From positions 1 through 54,974 of the forward strand of contig JANAVG010000024.1 of the NCBI GenBank assembly GCA_024213275.1: a DNA stretch of 54,974 nt, in the 5' to 3' direction. The stretch comes from Rossellomorea sp. BNER. GTDB taxonomy: Bacteria > Bacillota > Bacilli > Bacillales > Bacillaceae_B. Under the pieces are notes generated by a model. That model was not told the origin of the DNA. It did no database searches and saw nothing but the letters and a program-made list of their open reading frames with translations. This document shows positions 33,874-42,210 of this stretch, in pieces. A program made the translations under genes and the position numbers. Within the stretch, counting starts at the first letter, position 1, and each line of letters begins with the position of its first letter.

Positions 33874-34608
33874 TTATTTGGCTTGAAGGTCCCTAACGAC
33901 ATTTTTTTTACTAATCCGCTGTTCTATTTTCTTCTGAGCATTTTCGATTCTTTGGGGAAGAATAAATAAATACTCAATCAAAGCCTCTAACATATCGATC
34001 ACTAATTCTGCTGTTTCATCATCCATCTCATGTTCTAAATCCAGAATCTTATTAAACTCTCCATTTCCATTTAATAATCGACTCAAAGAGACCATTGGCT
34101 TGGAAAAATCCACATATTTTGGGAGCTCTTCAAATTGTTGTGTTAAGGATTGATTGAATGACTCTTCCCCAATAAAACTTTTTGCCACACTCTCCAATAC
34201 ACGTTTAGACATAACGGCCGTCGCAGAGTAATCTTTTGATTCATAAACATTTAAAGCAGAGTGAAACGCTCTAATTAGGTCTCTAGGGATATTTTCGTTA
34301 TTCTTCAATTGATCGAGTGGATGTTCTTCTCCTCTCGTATCGTATATGTATACATTCGTAGCTGTTTGATTTTGCCCTTTTGATTTGTCTGATGAGTTAG
34401 CAATTACAAACTCAGATGTTTTATGACAGTTGCTGCACTTCCCCTTTGATAATAGCAATTCATTATGGTTGGATTGATATGAATTAGCTTTTAGCTCAAT
34501 GCTACCCATCTTTAAACATTTTGGACATTCATATTGTATCGTCTTCGGTACCTTCACATATCCAAATTGACTATAAGAAGTGATAGTGGCAGGATTAATT
34601 TTTTTCAT
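33874..34608 (-). CDS. Zinc-ribbon plus DUF4145 protein
   Basis: A 244-residue protein. The N-terminal zinc ribbon has CPKC (about 25-28) and CSNC (about 55-58). The C-terminal half carries a DUF4145-like helical domain: LIRAFHSALNVYESKDYSATAVMSKRVLESVAKSFIGEE and HEMDDETAELVIDMLEALIEYLFILP. DUF4145 occurs in defence-linked and stand-alone proteins and is thought to bind RNA or protein; no partner gene lies nearby. The ATG at 34608 follows GGAGG; an ATG at 34626 lacks a site. Confidence 0.7.
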   Translation of the reverse strand: MKKINPATITSYSQFGYVKVPKTIQYECPKCLKMGSIELKANSYQSNHNELLLSKGKCSNCHKTSEFVIANSSDKSKGQNQTATNVYIYDTRGEEHPLDQLKNNENIPRDLIRAFHSALNVYESKDYSATAVMSKRVLESVAKSFIGEESFNQSLTQQFEELPKYVDFSKPMVSLSRLLNGNGEFNKILDLEHEMDDETAELVIDMLEALIEYLFILPQRIENAQKKIEQRISKKNVVRDLQAK

Positions 34609-34842
34609 CTCATACCTCCAAAACATTTTTGTTGATGGATATTCAGTAAAAAAATGTATGTATTAACTATAAGTATACAACCATGCAAAACGATTACAAC
34701 CATAAATTTTTGGAAATATTTTTAGATTCTGTTTTATTAGTCTTTTTTTACTAGTAACCAATTCGATAAACTGATCATTTTTCATTAAAAGATTTTATTC
34801 CACCACAACTTTTCACCTGTTTTCAAACAATTGTATAACAGT

Positions 34843-34869
34843 TGTAGTTTTTTTATATCTGTTATAATA
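34843..34869 (+). promoter_or_regulatory. Promoter of the yhfH-like gene
   Basis: TTGTAG (34843-34848), 15-base spacer, perfect TATAAT (34864-34869), 36 bases before the ATG. Confidence 0.5.
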
Positions 34870-34905
34870 CAATATAATCAATTAAACAATAGGGAGGAAT
34901 TTAAA

Positions 34906-35034
34906 ATGTTAAATTTAGATTTTTACCGTAACTTACCAAAGAAAGAATGCCGTGAGTGTGGAAGTGAAATTAAAGAACAACATGAATCCTATTTGTACGA
35001 ATGTGAACACTGTATTGGTAAGTATGAACAATAA
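34906..35034 (+). CDS. YhfH-family small cysteine-rich protein
   Basis: A 42-residue protein with CRECG and CEHC, a single zinc-finger-like unit, and the N-terminus LNLDFYRNLPKKECRECG typical of the YhfH family of bacilli as I recall it. Function unknown. GGGAGGAA precedes the ATG; a longer frame from 34831 would read through the promoter. Confidence 0.72.
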   Translation: MLNLDFYRNLPKKECRECGSEIKEQHESYLYECEHCIGKYEQ

Positions 35035-35090
35035 AAAGGGAATAAATATTCCTGCTTAACTACTATGAACTTACCCAAATTTATGACAAA

Positions 35091-35203
35091 AGAGACTACC
35101 CCAAAGGGATCCGGACACCATGTTCGTCTATATAGAAGATGTTCCTTAGGATATCTTCTATATGAAAGTTGTGGTCCGGATCCCTATGTTTTAGGGCAGC
35201 CTC
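35091..35203. repeat. Repeat family B, copy B3
   Basis: Outer pair GACTACCCCAAAGGGATCCGGA / TCCGGATCCCTAT...TTTAGGGCAGCC (arms broken by mismatches) and inner CTATATAGAAGAT / ATCTTCTATAT pair. It follows the yhfH-like gene and precedes the csp terminator. Confidence 0.75.
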
Positions 35204-35229
35204 ACATTTTGTTATGATCATTAAAATAC

Positions 35230-35261
35230 AAAAAAAACAGACCCATAAGAGTCTGTTTTTT
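35230..35261 (-). terminator. Terminator of the cold-shock gene
   Basis: Stem AAAAACAGAC / GTCTGTTTTT with a T run on the minus strand. Confidence 0.88.
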
Positions 35262-35284
35262 ATATATACCTAGCTTAATGGCAA

Positions 35285-35485
35285 TTAAGCTTTGCGTACG
35301 TTAGCAGCTTGTGGTCCACGAGCGCCTTGCTCGATGTCGAAAGATACTTCTTGACCTTCGTCAAGAGATTTGAAACCTTCGCCTTGGATAGCTGAGAAAT
35401 GTACGAATACGTCTTCTCCGCCTTCAACTTCGATGAATCCGAATCCTTTTTCTGCATTAAACCATTTTACTTTACCATTTTCCAT
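35285..35485 (-). CDS. csp: Cold-shock protein, CspB/CspD type
   Basis: A 66-residue OB-fold RNA chaperone. RNP-1 (KGFGFIEV) and RNP-2 (DVFVHFSAI) are intact, as is GKVKWFN. It is equally close to CspB and CspD of B. subtilis, so no letter is assigned. AGGAGG lies before the ATG, and the roughly 170-base spacer upstream may contain the long 5' leader typical of csp mRNAs. Confidence 0.95.
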   Translation of the reverse strand: MENGKVKWFNAEKGFGFIEVEGGEDVFVHFSAIQGEGFKSLDEGQEVSFDIEQGARGPQAANVRKA

Positions 35486-35797
35486 GTTTGTTGCCTCCTA
35501 GTGTGGTTCACACACAATAATACTATTCTTGCTCTAAACGATATTAAGTGAAAGGTGTTTGTTCTTTCTTACATACCGAACAAAAATAATTCTTACCTAG
35601 CATAACCGATAAAAGAGAAATTAGCAAGTCCACAAGAGTAAATTCTTTTTAACACTTATAATTATTGTCCCATTTAACAAAAATACAAATAGAACATTGT
35701 ATTTAAAATAAGACATTTATGAACGATATCCACATAAGAAAATGGTTTTCCTATTGAACTTAAGTAAGCCTTACCAAAATAAAAAAGAGTGAAATCA

Positions 35798-36013
35798 TCA
35801 CTCTTCTTTCTTCCATTCATATAAATCTTCAATTTGACAGTTCAATTGTTTAGATATCGTCATAGCCGAATTCAAATTCATCACTTTCTTTGACGTATAG
35901 CTATCGAGCTGGCTTTTAGAAATATTCGTATTCTTTTCTAATGTATCTAAATCCATGTTATTTTTGGCTAGCAAGCCATTAAGGTTACTCTTCTTTGCTT
36001 TATAATTTGTCAA
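35798..36013 (-). CDS. Small XRE-family helix-turn-helix regulator
   Basis: A 71-residue DNA-binding protein consisting of one Cro/C1-type domain: LNGLLAKNNMDLDTLEKNT, the recognition region ISKSQLDSYTSKK, and LNSAMTISKQLNCQIEDLYEW. It starts with TTG at 36013 after GTGAGG. It is divergent from the small gene at 36151 and could control the shared interval, but neither target nor operator is obvious. Confidence 0.75.
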   Translation of the reverse strand: MTNYKAKKSNLNGLLAKNNMDLDTLEKNTNISKSQLDSYTSKKVMNLNSAMTISKQLNCQIEDLYEWKKEE

Positions 36014-36150
36014 ATTGGCACCTCACTTTTTTAAAAGTATAACATAGTTGCTATATAAAGGAAATGAAGAGGATTCAATCAGTTACAGGAAAAATAATTA
36101 TTTTTGTTTGTATGGTATAATTAATTAGGAATAAAAAAGGGAGTGTCAAC

Positions 36151-36330
36151 TTGAAATCATCAAAAAGCTTATTCAATAATGGAGCCACGGTTTATATTAA
36201 AGAAACAGGTCAGGAAGTCACAATAATAAAATCACAATATGTAAAAAATATGAAAAGATTTTCATATATAGTAAAAGAGCATCCTGGAACATTCTTTTTC
36301 GAAGAAGAATTAGAAACAGATAAAAATTAA
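36151..36330 (+). CDS. 59-residue hypothetical protein
   Basis: Opens with TTG after GGGAGTG (7-base spacing), with TATAAT about 35 bases upstream. The product has alternating hydrophobic residues (ATVYIKETGQEVTIIKSQYV) suggesting a small beta-barrel, and an acidic tail. It is too short for the usual ORF cut-off. Family not recognised. It is divergent from the XRE gene. Confidence 0.5.
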   Translation: MKSSKSLFNNGATVYIKETGQEVTIIKSQYVKNMKRFSYIVKEHPGTFFFEEELETDKN

Positions 36331-36725
36331 CTCAAAACTACTTTTATGAAAATTTCCTTTCACTCTTTCATGCTTGAATAAATGCTGAATAATTAAGATC
36401 ACTCTATATCAACAAGGATTACTTATTAATTATGGAAATTAACTATAGAAATAGATGTTTTTTCACCCCGAACTCCTCTTTAAGATCGGGGTTGAATTGG
36501 CTATAAATATTCAACCTTTTTTATAGATTATTTTCATAAAGATTGTTTTTCTTAAATCAATCTCGTATTTAACAAGGCTCTAAAATATCTTCTTAAGTTT
36601 CAAAAGCAAGAAAAGAGCCGTAAATACCGGGGCATATACAATAGTCAATGCAAATAGTGTGAGTATATCGGTCTTATTATCTTGTCAATTGCTTTATTGT
36701 TTACAAAAAACAATGGGAATGGTTA
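36331..36725. other. Gene-poor interval with decayed sequence
   Basis: A hairpin CCCCGA / TCGGGG lies near 36470-36495. A degenerate family A repeat may lie at 36524-36618 (ends GATTATTTTCATAAAG and AAGAAAAGAGCC). On the minus strand about 30 codons ending at 36580 read as a membrane helix, possibly a gene remnant. No intact gene. Confidence 0.35.
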
Positions 36726-36842
36726 GGGACTGTCCAATAGGGTCAGGAACCACTATGATTTTCCACATACAGAGGATATCTTGAGGGTTTTTTCTATTTA
36801 TTGAAAAGTGGTTCCTGACACCTTAGTTTTGGGACAGTCCCC
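36726..36842. repeat. Repeat family B, copy B4
   Basis: GGGACTGTCC-AATAGGGTCAGGAACCAC at the left pairs with GTGGTTCCTGACACC...GGGACAGTCCC at the right; ends and inner arms are near perfect. One of the best-preserved copies. Confidence 0.85.
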
Positions 36843-36974
36843 TTTTACTATTCTCTTAGCCCCCGACATGCATAAGACGGGTCATAGAAAGGTCTTCCTC
36901 CCGTTTCTAGACTGAATAATGAACATCTTAAGCCGCTACATTTCGAAAGTCATCTCTCCCCATTTTACGAACTC

Positions 36975-37160
36975 TTAGAGCGAAATATTATACGATTCTG
37001 TTTCACCTTTGTCTTGTGCAATTTTATGTGCCGATTGTTCCTTCCATTTCTTTATTGCAGCAAGTGAAGCCCAGTATGATACAGTAATTCCTAGTCCTTC
37101 ATCACGAGCACTTCCCACTCCTATGAAAGCCTCTTGCCGAGAAGCTAACTCTAAAAACAA
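36975..37160 (-). pseudogene. Truncated ABM-fold (antibiotic biosynthesis monooxygenase-like) protein
   Basis: The 61-codon frame carries a clear half of an ABM ferredoxin-like domain: FIGVGSARDEGLGITVSYW and IKKWKEQSAHKIAQDKG. The usual N-terminal strand and helix (about 35-40 residues) are missing and the end diverges. There is only a TTG at the start and no ribosome site. I read it as a 5'-truncated remnant. Confidence 0.5.
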
Positions 37161-37232
37161 TCGTCAAATCTATTCTGAATATCTTGACAAAAATTTTTAA
37201 AAGGGAACTGTCAATCAACATGATTCCCCCCT

Positions 37233-37277
37233 AAAAAAGCCTGTAACCTTTGCTAAGCAAAGGTTACAGGCTTTTTT
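37233..37277. terminator. Terminator of tRNA-Val
   Basis: Long perfect stem AAAAAAGCCTGTAACCTTTG / CAAAGGTTACAGGC followed by TTTTTT; on the minus strand it lies just after the tRNA 3' end. Confidence 0.9.
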
Positions 37278-37287
37278 AAAATATGTA

Positions 37288-37359
37288 TGATCTGTAAGGG
37301 ATTTGAACCCCCGACCCCTTCCCTGTCAAGGAAGTGCTCTCCCGCTGAGCTAACAGATC
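37288..37359 (-). tRNA. trnV: tRNA-Val (anticodon GAC)
   Basis: A 72-base cloverleaf on the minus strand: acceptor GATCTGT / ACAGATC with discriminator A, D arm GCTC/GAGC, anticodon stem CTTCC / GGAAG with loop TTGACAG giving GAC, T arm GGGGGTTCAAATCCCT. The 3' CCA is not encoded (TAC follows). It is a single-gene unit with its own promoter and terminator. Confidence 0.93.
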
Positions 37360-37396
37360 ACAATGATATGTAAAGAATTTTCTAAAGACAATTAAT

Positions 37397-37425
37397 ACTA
37401 TATAACGAATCTATCAAATTGTCAA
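37397..37425 (-). promoter_or_regulatory. Promoter of tRNA-Val
   Basis: Minus-strand TTGACA (37425-37420), 17-base spacer and TATAGT (37402-37397), 38 bases before the tRNA. Confidence 0.75.
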
Positions 37426-37603
37426 CAAGTAACTACTATTCAGAAGATCTACATTTTTTTATGATCTAACCTCTAAAACTTTTTCGCTATTTTCATTAAA
37501 CAACTACCCACTAATTAAGAATTATTTCTTGGTAAAAACCAATATGTATAAGGGAACGTTTGTTTGTATATACTAATAGTATATCGTAAAAGGAGGTCCC
37601 CTC

Positions 37604-37828
37604 ATGAGAAATAAATTACTAAAGTTTCAGCTAGAACAAACTCCTGTTGAAATGATTTATCTAAGTGAAAAAGGAATATGTACAAAAAGAATAATTATCA
37701 TTAAGGAAATTAAGAATGAAACATTAAGAGCTTATTGTTATTATAGACAAAACATGAGAACGTTTAAGATAGATCAAATACTAGCTATTGAAAAAAAGAT
37801 AACTTCCAATCACTTAAATATCATCTAA
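37604..37828 (+). CDS. 74-residue protein resembling a WYL-domain tail
   Basis: A small basic protein: VEMIYLSEKGICTKRIIIIKEI, then LRAYCYYRQNMRTFKIDQILAIEKK. The 'Y...R..R.FKIDQI' ending is the ligand-binding signature of WYL domains, here without the helix-turn-helix and most of the Sm-like fold. AAAAGGAGG precedes the ATG. Similar stand-alone mini-WYL proteins occur in bacilli; function unknown. Confidence 0.6.
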   Translation: MRNKLLKFQLEQTPVEMIYLSEKGICTKRIIIIKEIKNETLRAYCYYRQNMRTFKIDQILAIEKKITSNHLNII

Positions 37829-37849
37829 CCTTATTATTTCCATTCCAAT

Positions 37850-37884
37850 AAAAAAGGCTCCCTCTATGCTATATAGAGAAAGCC
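37850..37884. terminator. Terminator of the TRAP operon
   Basis: Stem AAAAAGGCTCCCTCTAT / ATAGAGAAAGCC, with a T run on the minus strand. It also follows the mini-WYL gene on the plus strand. Confidence 0.8.
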
Positions 37885-37894
37885 AGAATATTCA

Positions 37895-39880
37895 TTATGC
37901 TGTTGCTTCTGCTTTTTGTCCCCCATCTTTCTTCTTTACAAAGAATTGTAGTGAGACTAAAACGATAAATAATCCTAATCCAATCATATCTGTTACACCT
38001 TCTGGATAAATAAGAAGTAATCCCGTGATGACGAATGCAATTCGTTCAAACCAATGAACCTTCCTCATCCAGAAACCAATAATACCTGCCCCGATCGCCA
38101 TCATCCCTGTAATCGCCGTAAAGACAACCCAGATAATCTCTGGAATCGTTGTATCGATCAATAATAGTTCAGGCGAGACTACAAACATATATGGAATGAT
38201 AAACGCAGCAATGGCAAGTTTTGCTGACTCGACCCCTGTTTTTATCGGTTCACCTCCAGATACACCCGCTGCCGCAAAGGCTGCAAGGGCAACCGGTGGT
38301 GTGATGTCAGCAATAATACCGAAATAGAACACAAACAAGTGAGCAGACAGCTCTGGAGCGCCTAATAAGATAATCGCTGGTGCAGCAATGGTAGATGTAA
38401 TGACATAGTTAGCGGTCGTAGGGGAACCCATGCCAAGAATAAGTGATGCAATCATTGTGAAGAACAGAGTTAATAATAGTTTACCATCTGCGGTGCTTGT
38501 AAGGTCAGCGGCAAGTCCTACAAGACCATTTGCAAGGGTTAAACCTAAACCTGTTTTCGTTACAACTCCTACAATAATCCCTGCACATGCAGTTGCTGCC
38601 GCAACAGCTAATGCAGTTCTAGCACCATCAACAAGAGCATCAACCATTTTTATGAAACCAATTCTAGTATCCTTCCTGATCGCACTTACAACAACTGTAG
38701 CAACAATTGACCATAGTGCTGCACGCATAACACTCATCCCACTAACCATTAACACAACAACTATTAGAATGGGAATGAGTAGATAAATCTTCTTTAACAC
38801 TTCTTTACGGTTTGGCATTTCTTCATCTGATAATCCCTTTAGCCCAATTCGCTTTGCTTCAAAATGAGTCATGATCCATATTCCAGTGAAGTAAAGCACT
38901 GCTGGAATAGCTGCGGCTTTCGCAATTTCCCAATAAGAAATTCCACCGATGAATTCTACCATTAAGAATGCAGCGGCTCCCATAATTGGAGGCATTAATT
39001 GTCCACCCGTTGATGCAGCAGCCTCAACTCCACCCGCAAACTCCTTACGGTAACCTAGCTTTTTCATCATCGGAATTGTAAATGAACCAGAAGTTACAAC
39101 ATTTGCTACTGAACTTCCACTAATGGTTCCTTGAAGGGCACTAGAGAAAATGGCTACTTTTGCAGGTCCACCTGTTCTTTTACCTGCAATCGAAACCGCT
39201 AAGTCATTGAAATACTGTCCAACCCCGGTTTTGACTAAAAATGCTCCAAATAACAAAAATAAAAAAATAAAGGTCGCTGATACATATAAAGGAGTTCCTA
39301 ATATCCCTTCTCCTGTAAAAAACATCGTTTCAACGATATCATCAAAGTCGAATCCCCGATGTGCGAGGAACCCTGGCATTACACGCCCGTAATACATATA
39401 TAATAGGAATAGAGAAGCAATAATCGTGATTGGTAACCCAACTGAACGTCTTGTAGCTTCTAGTACTAATAAAATTGCTAGTCCACCGATAATAAAATCA
39501 GTGGTAGTCATAATCCCAACACGATTAACTATTTCCTCTTGCATGACTGGCCAATAGGCACCAATGACAACTGATGTCAATGAAAGAATTATATCGTACC
39601 AAGCTACTTTATTTTTCTTAAGGTTCTTTTTCCTTGCCGGAAATAATAGGAAAATGAGTGAAAGAGCAAAGCCTAAATGAATGGACAATAATAGCTGTCT
39701 AGGGAATACTTGTGCAATGGATGCAAACAATTGAAATAAAGAGAATGCTAGTAAACCAAAGAAAATGATCCACTTAAAGACTCCGTCGACTCTTCTAGTT
39801 GCCGCTTCAGGATCGTACTTCTCCAATAATTCCTGTTGTTCTTCTTCACTAAGTGTTTGATGTAGTTTCTTATCACTCAT
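37895..39880 (-). CDS. TRAP transporter permease, fused small and large subunits (TAXI type)
   Basis: A 661-residue membrane protein that fuses the four-helix DctQ-like subunit (first about 170 residues) to the twelve-helix DctM-like channel. DctM motifs are AKVAIFSSALQGTISGSSVANVVTSGS, AAASTGGQLMPPIMGAAAFLM, and ILGMGSPTTANYVITS. Such TAXI-TRAP systems import organic acids or amino acids with Na+. The ATG at 39880 overlaps the DUF1850 gene by eight bases (ATGAGTGA). The last about 40 residues are hydrophobic and basic. The substrate is unknown; glutamate-like solutes are often suggested. Confidence 0.92.
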   Translation of the reverse strand: MSDKKLHQTLSEEEQQELLEKYDPEAATRRVDGVFKWIIFFGLLAFSLFQLFASIAQVFPRQLLLSIHLGFALSLIFLLFPARKKNLKKNKVAWYDIILSLTSVVIGAYWPVMQEEIVNRVGIMTTTDFIIGGLAILLVLEATRRSVGLPITIIASLFLLYMYYGRVMPGFLAHRGFDFDDIVETMFFTGEGILGTPLYVSATFIFLFLLFGAFLVKTGVGQYFNDLAVSIAGKRTGGPAKVAIFSSALQGTISGSSVANVVTSGSFTIPMMKKLGYRKEFAGGVEAAASTGGQLMPPIMGAAAFLMVEFIGGISYWEIAKAAAIPAVLYFTGIWIMTHFEAKRIGLKGLSDEEMPNRKEVLKKIYLLIPILIVVVLMVSGMSVMRAALWSIVATVVVSAIRKDTRIGFIKMVDALVDGARTALAVAAATACAGIIVGVVTKTGLGLTLANGLVGLAADLTSTADGKLLLTLFFTMIASLILGMGSPTTANYVITSTIAAPAIILLGAPELSAHLFVFYFGIIADITPPVALAAFAAAGVSGGEPIKTGVESAKLAIAAFIIPYMFVVSPELLLIDTTIPEIIWVVFTAITGMMAIGAGIIGFWMRKVHWFERIAFVITGLLLIYPEGVTDMIGLGLFIVLVSLQFFVKKKDGGQKAEATA

Positions 39881-40388
39881 CAATATTCACTCCTTTCCAT
39901 TTTTGCCATAATGAAAGTTTCATAGGTTCCATTGTCACAACTGAACCTTTCGGAAAATAGTTAGATAAATCATACTCGTCATCCTTATAAATTAGTTTAT
40001 GATTAGCTATGACCTGGCCTATTCTCATATTGATGGAGGAAAATGTCCTGTCCATATTTTCAATCACATACTTTCCGTCAGCTGTTCTGACGAATTCCCC
40101 TCCTGCATCTGAGTTCGAAGGCATACCAATTGAGGTATCTTCATAAACCAATTTAAATTGCTTGATACGATTCTCACTGTTAAGAACGTACCACTCTTCT
40201 ACTTGTGACTTATGAATAGAATGAGTATAGAAAATCGCAAATTCTTGTTGTTTTTCAATAGTAAGAATCAAATAATTTTCATGATGATTCCTTGACTCAA
40301 GGACAAGGTATGTTTTCAAGGGAAAGAAAATGATGACGACTAAACATGCGAGAGAAATAAAAAAAATAATAATACCCTTAACCTTCAT
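39873..40388 (-). CDS. DUF1850 protein of the TAXI-TRAP system
   Basis: A 171-residue protein with one N-terminal membrane anchor (GIIIFFISLACLVVIIFFPL) and an outside domain with FAIFYTHSIHKSQVEEWYVL, the DUF1850 signature. It is a regular third partner of fused TAXI-TRAP permeases; its role is unknown. GGAGGA precedes the ATG. It overlaps the permease gene and is separated from the binding-protein gene by repeat B5. Confidence 0.82.
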   Translation of the reverse strand: MKVKGIIIFFISLACLVVIIFFPLKTYLVLESRNHHENYLILTIEKQQEFAIFYTHSIHKSQVEEWYVLNSENRIKQFKLVYEDTSIGMPSNSDAGGEFVRTADGKYVIENMDRTFSSINMRIGQVIANHKLIYKDDEYDLSNYFPKGSVVTMEPMKLSLWQKWKGVNIDE

Positions 40389-40489
40389 GTTTAATCCTCC
40401 AATAATAAGTACACTTCCGATATTAAGGTAACCTATTACACAACCTATATTTCTAATTAAGTTCTTAAACAGGAATTCTTGAAAGAATG

Positions 40490-40590
40490 GAGCTGTCCCA
40501 TAAGGGGGCTTGAACCACTATGATAATCCATATATAGATGTCTTGATATATGGAAGTTGTGGTTCCTGCCATTGGTTTTGGGACAGCCCT
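40490..40590. repeat. Repeat family B, copy B5, inside the TRAP operon
   Basis: AGCTGTCCCATAAGGGGGCT at the left and TGGTTTTGGGACAGCCCT at the right, with nested TGAACCAC / GTGGTTCC and CATATATAG / CTTGATATATGG arms. It lies 18 bases past the binding-protein stop codon. Confidence 0.85.
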
Positions 40591-40607
40591 ATTCTCTCTC
40601 ACCATTA

Positions 40608-41594
40608 TTACTCTTTAGAAATACCTTTTTCATCAAAATATTTTTTCGCTCCAGGATGAAGTTCGATCCCCATACCTTTAAGTGCATTTTCTGCTTTGAT
40701 TAACTCACCCTTAGCATGTTGAATTTTGTCCGTATTTTCATAAATTGCTTTTGTAATATCATATACAACATCTTCAGGCATTTCTTCATAAGTTACTAGC
40801 ATCGCACGAACGGCTACTGTTGTCACAGGCTCTGTTACTTTACTATAGGTATCCGCAGGAATTTCGTCTTCTGCATAATAAGGATACTTCTCAATTAAAC
40901 TGTCAATTTTGTCTTGTTCAATAGGAACGATCGAGATATCTTCAGTTGCTGCTAATCCTTCAACAGCTCCAATAGGAGTTCCACCAGTGATGAATGCTGC
41001 ATCAATTGTTCCATCTTGAATTCCAGTTGAAGAATCATCGAAAGAAAGGTTTCTTGCTTCCAAATCATCTGTTGTCATTCCATGGACTTCTAGGATTTGT
41101 TCTGCATTAAGAAGAGTTCCTGATCCAGCTTCACCGACAGAAACCACTTTTCCTTTTAAATCTTCCACTGATTTGATACCAGAATCTTTCGTTGTTACGA
41201 TTTGGATTGTTTCTGGATAAAGTGTTCCAATTCCCCTAGTATTCTCAATTTTCTCCTTGAACATTTGAGTTCCCTCGACAGCATAGTTAGCAATATCTGT
41301 TTGTGTAAAGGCAATTTGAACATCGCCTGCTTTTAGCGTCGCCATATTTTCAGCGGAGGCACCTGATGTTTCAACAGAGGTTTTAATACCTGTTTCATCC
41401 TTAATAATCTTTCCAAATGTACCGCCAAGTGGATAATAAGTACCACCTGTGCCACCCGTTGCAATAGCGATAAAGTCTACTTTGCCTTCTCCATCTCCAT
41501 TGGAAGAGTCCCCACTTCCTCCACCACATGCTGCGAGGATCATTGAGAGCAAAAGGACTAAAGCTGTTCCTAGAAAATAACTGCGTTTTTTCAT
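40608..41594 (-). CDS. TAXI family TRAP substrate-binding lipoprotein
   Basis: A 328-residue solute-binding protein. The signal peptide ends in a lipobox (LAAC, Cys23) followed by a Gly/Ser linker. The TAXI signatures are IATGGTGGTYYPLGG, SGASAENMATLKAGDVQIAF, SVGEAGSGTLLNAEQIL and DAAFITGGTPIGAV. It captures the ligand outside the cell and hands it to the fused permease. It is the first gene of the three-gene operon. A clear ribosome site is AGGGGGAA. Confidence 0.93.
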   Translation of the reverse strand: MKKRSYFLGTALVLLLSMILAACGGGSGDSSNGDGEGKVDFIAIATGGTGGTYYPLGGTFGKIIKDETGIKTSVETSGASAENMATLKAGDVQIAFTQTDIANYAVEGTQMFKEKIENTRGIGTLYPETIQIVTTKDSGIKSVEDLKGKVVSVGEAGSGTLLNAEQILEVHGMTTDDLEARNLSFDDSSTGIQDGTIDAAFITGGTPIGAVEGLAATEDISIVPIEQDKIDSLIEKYPYYAEDEIPADTYSKVTEPVTTVAVRAMLVTYEEMPEDVVYDITKAIYENTDKIQHAKGELIKAENALKGMGIELHPGAKKYFDEKGISKE

Positions 41595-41635
41595 AAGAAA
41601 TTCCCCCTATATCAAATTGTGCTTACTTAAACAGT

Positions 41636-41666
41636 ATTCTATCATGAGGTGTAATATAATTGTCAA
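41636..41666 (-). promoter_or_regulatory. Candidate promoter of the TAXI-TRAP operon
   Basis: Minus-strand TTGACA (41666-41661) and TAGAAT (41641-41636) with a long 19-base spacer, about 40 bases before the binding-protein start. Confidence 0.4.
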
Positions 41667-41699
41667 ATTTTTCACACATTTTTTAATATAGTTAATATA

Positions 41700-42020
41700 A
41701 GGAAGATTCAGCTGGTGGAATCGTTCAATACCCTTACAGATCAACGTTTTTAATCACTAAAATGTTACAAATTAATACTGATGGTTTTGAATAACCCAAC
41801 CTATTTTTATAATATTTTTAGTTAAAAAATAAATCACTAGGACTTTATGTCTGTATTATTGTTAAAGTAATGGTTTCTATATGTAGATGACGGTGATAGA
41901 TGATTACCTGTAATAATAGAGATATTATCCCGTTATCTGTTTTTAGTCATTTTCTTTCGCAGTTATACCTCTCGATAATAGCTACCACCCTCTCGGTTTA
42001 ATAAAGGGTAATTTATAGGA
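41700..42020. other. Gene-free spacer
   Basis: AT-rich, with no frame carrying a ribosome site on either strand and no strong hairpin. It leads into a family A repeat. Confidence 0.4.
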
Positions 42021-42199
42021 TTGCAGCGAAAGGATGCTCGCTTTCCGCGGGGCGGGCGGTGAGACTCTTCGTCGCTTTGCTCCTGCTTAGGTCTCACCTG
42101 TCCCGCTACTCCCGCAGGAGTCTCGCATATCCTCTCCAACCAACCTTTTCACAAAAATTTATATTCTTAAAAAACAACAATCTTTTAGAAAACAGCCTT
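42021..42199. repeat. Repeat family A, long copy, inverted orientation
   Basis: Reads as the reverse of the copy at 31068-31290: GCAGCGAAAGGATGCTCGC, then CCGCGGGGCGGGCGG, GGTCTCACCTGTCCCGCTAC, CCAACCAACCTTTTCAC and CAACAATCTTTTAGAAAA followed by CAGCC. The left terminal part is missing. Confidence 0.85.
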
Positions 42200-42210
42200 T
42201 TATAAAAATA

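Noticed and set aside
36580..36690. Minus-strand stretch reading as a membrane helix followed by stop
   Set aside because: Only about 30 codons with an in-frame TGA upstream; too short to call a gene or family.
37555..37568. Possible LexA box GGAACGTTTGTTTG upstream of the mini-WYL gene
   Set aside because: About three mismatches to the Bacillus consensus CGAACRNRYGTTYC; not convincing.
38430..38786. 118-codon plus-strand frame inside the TRAP permease
   Set aside because: Antisense shadow; no start signal and no recognisable domain.
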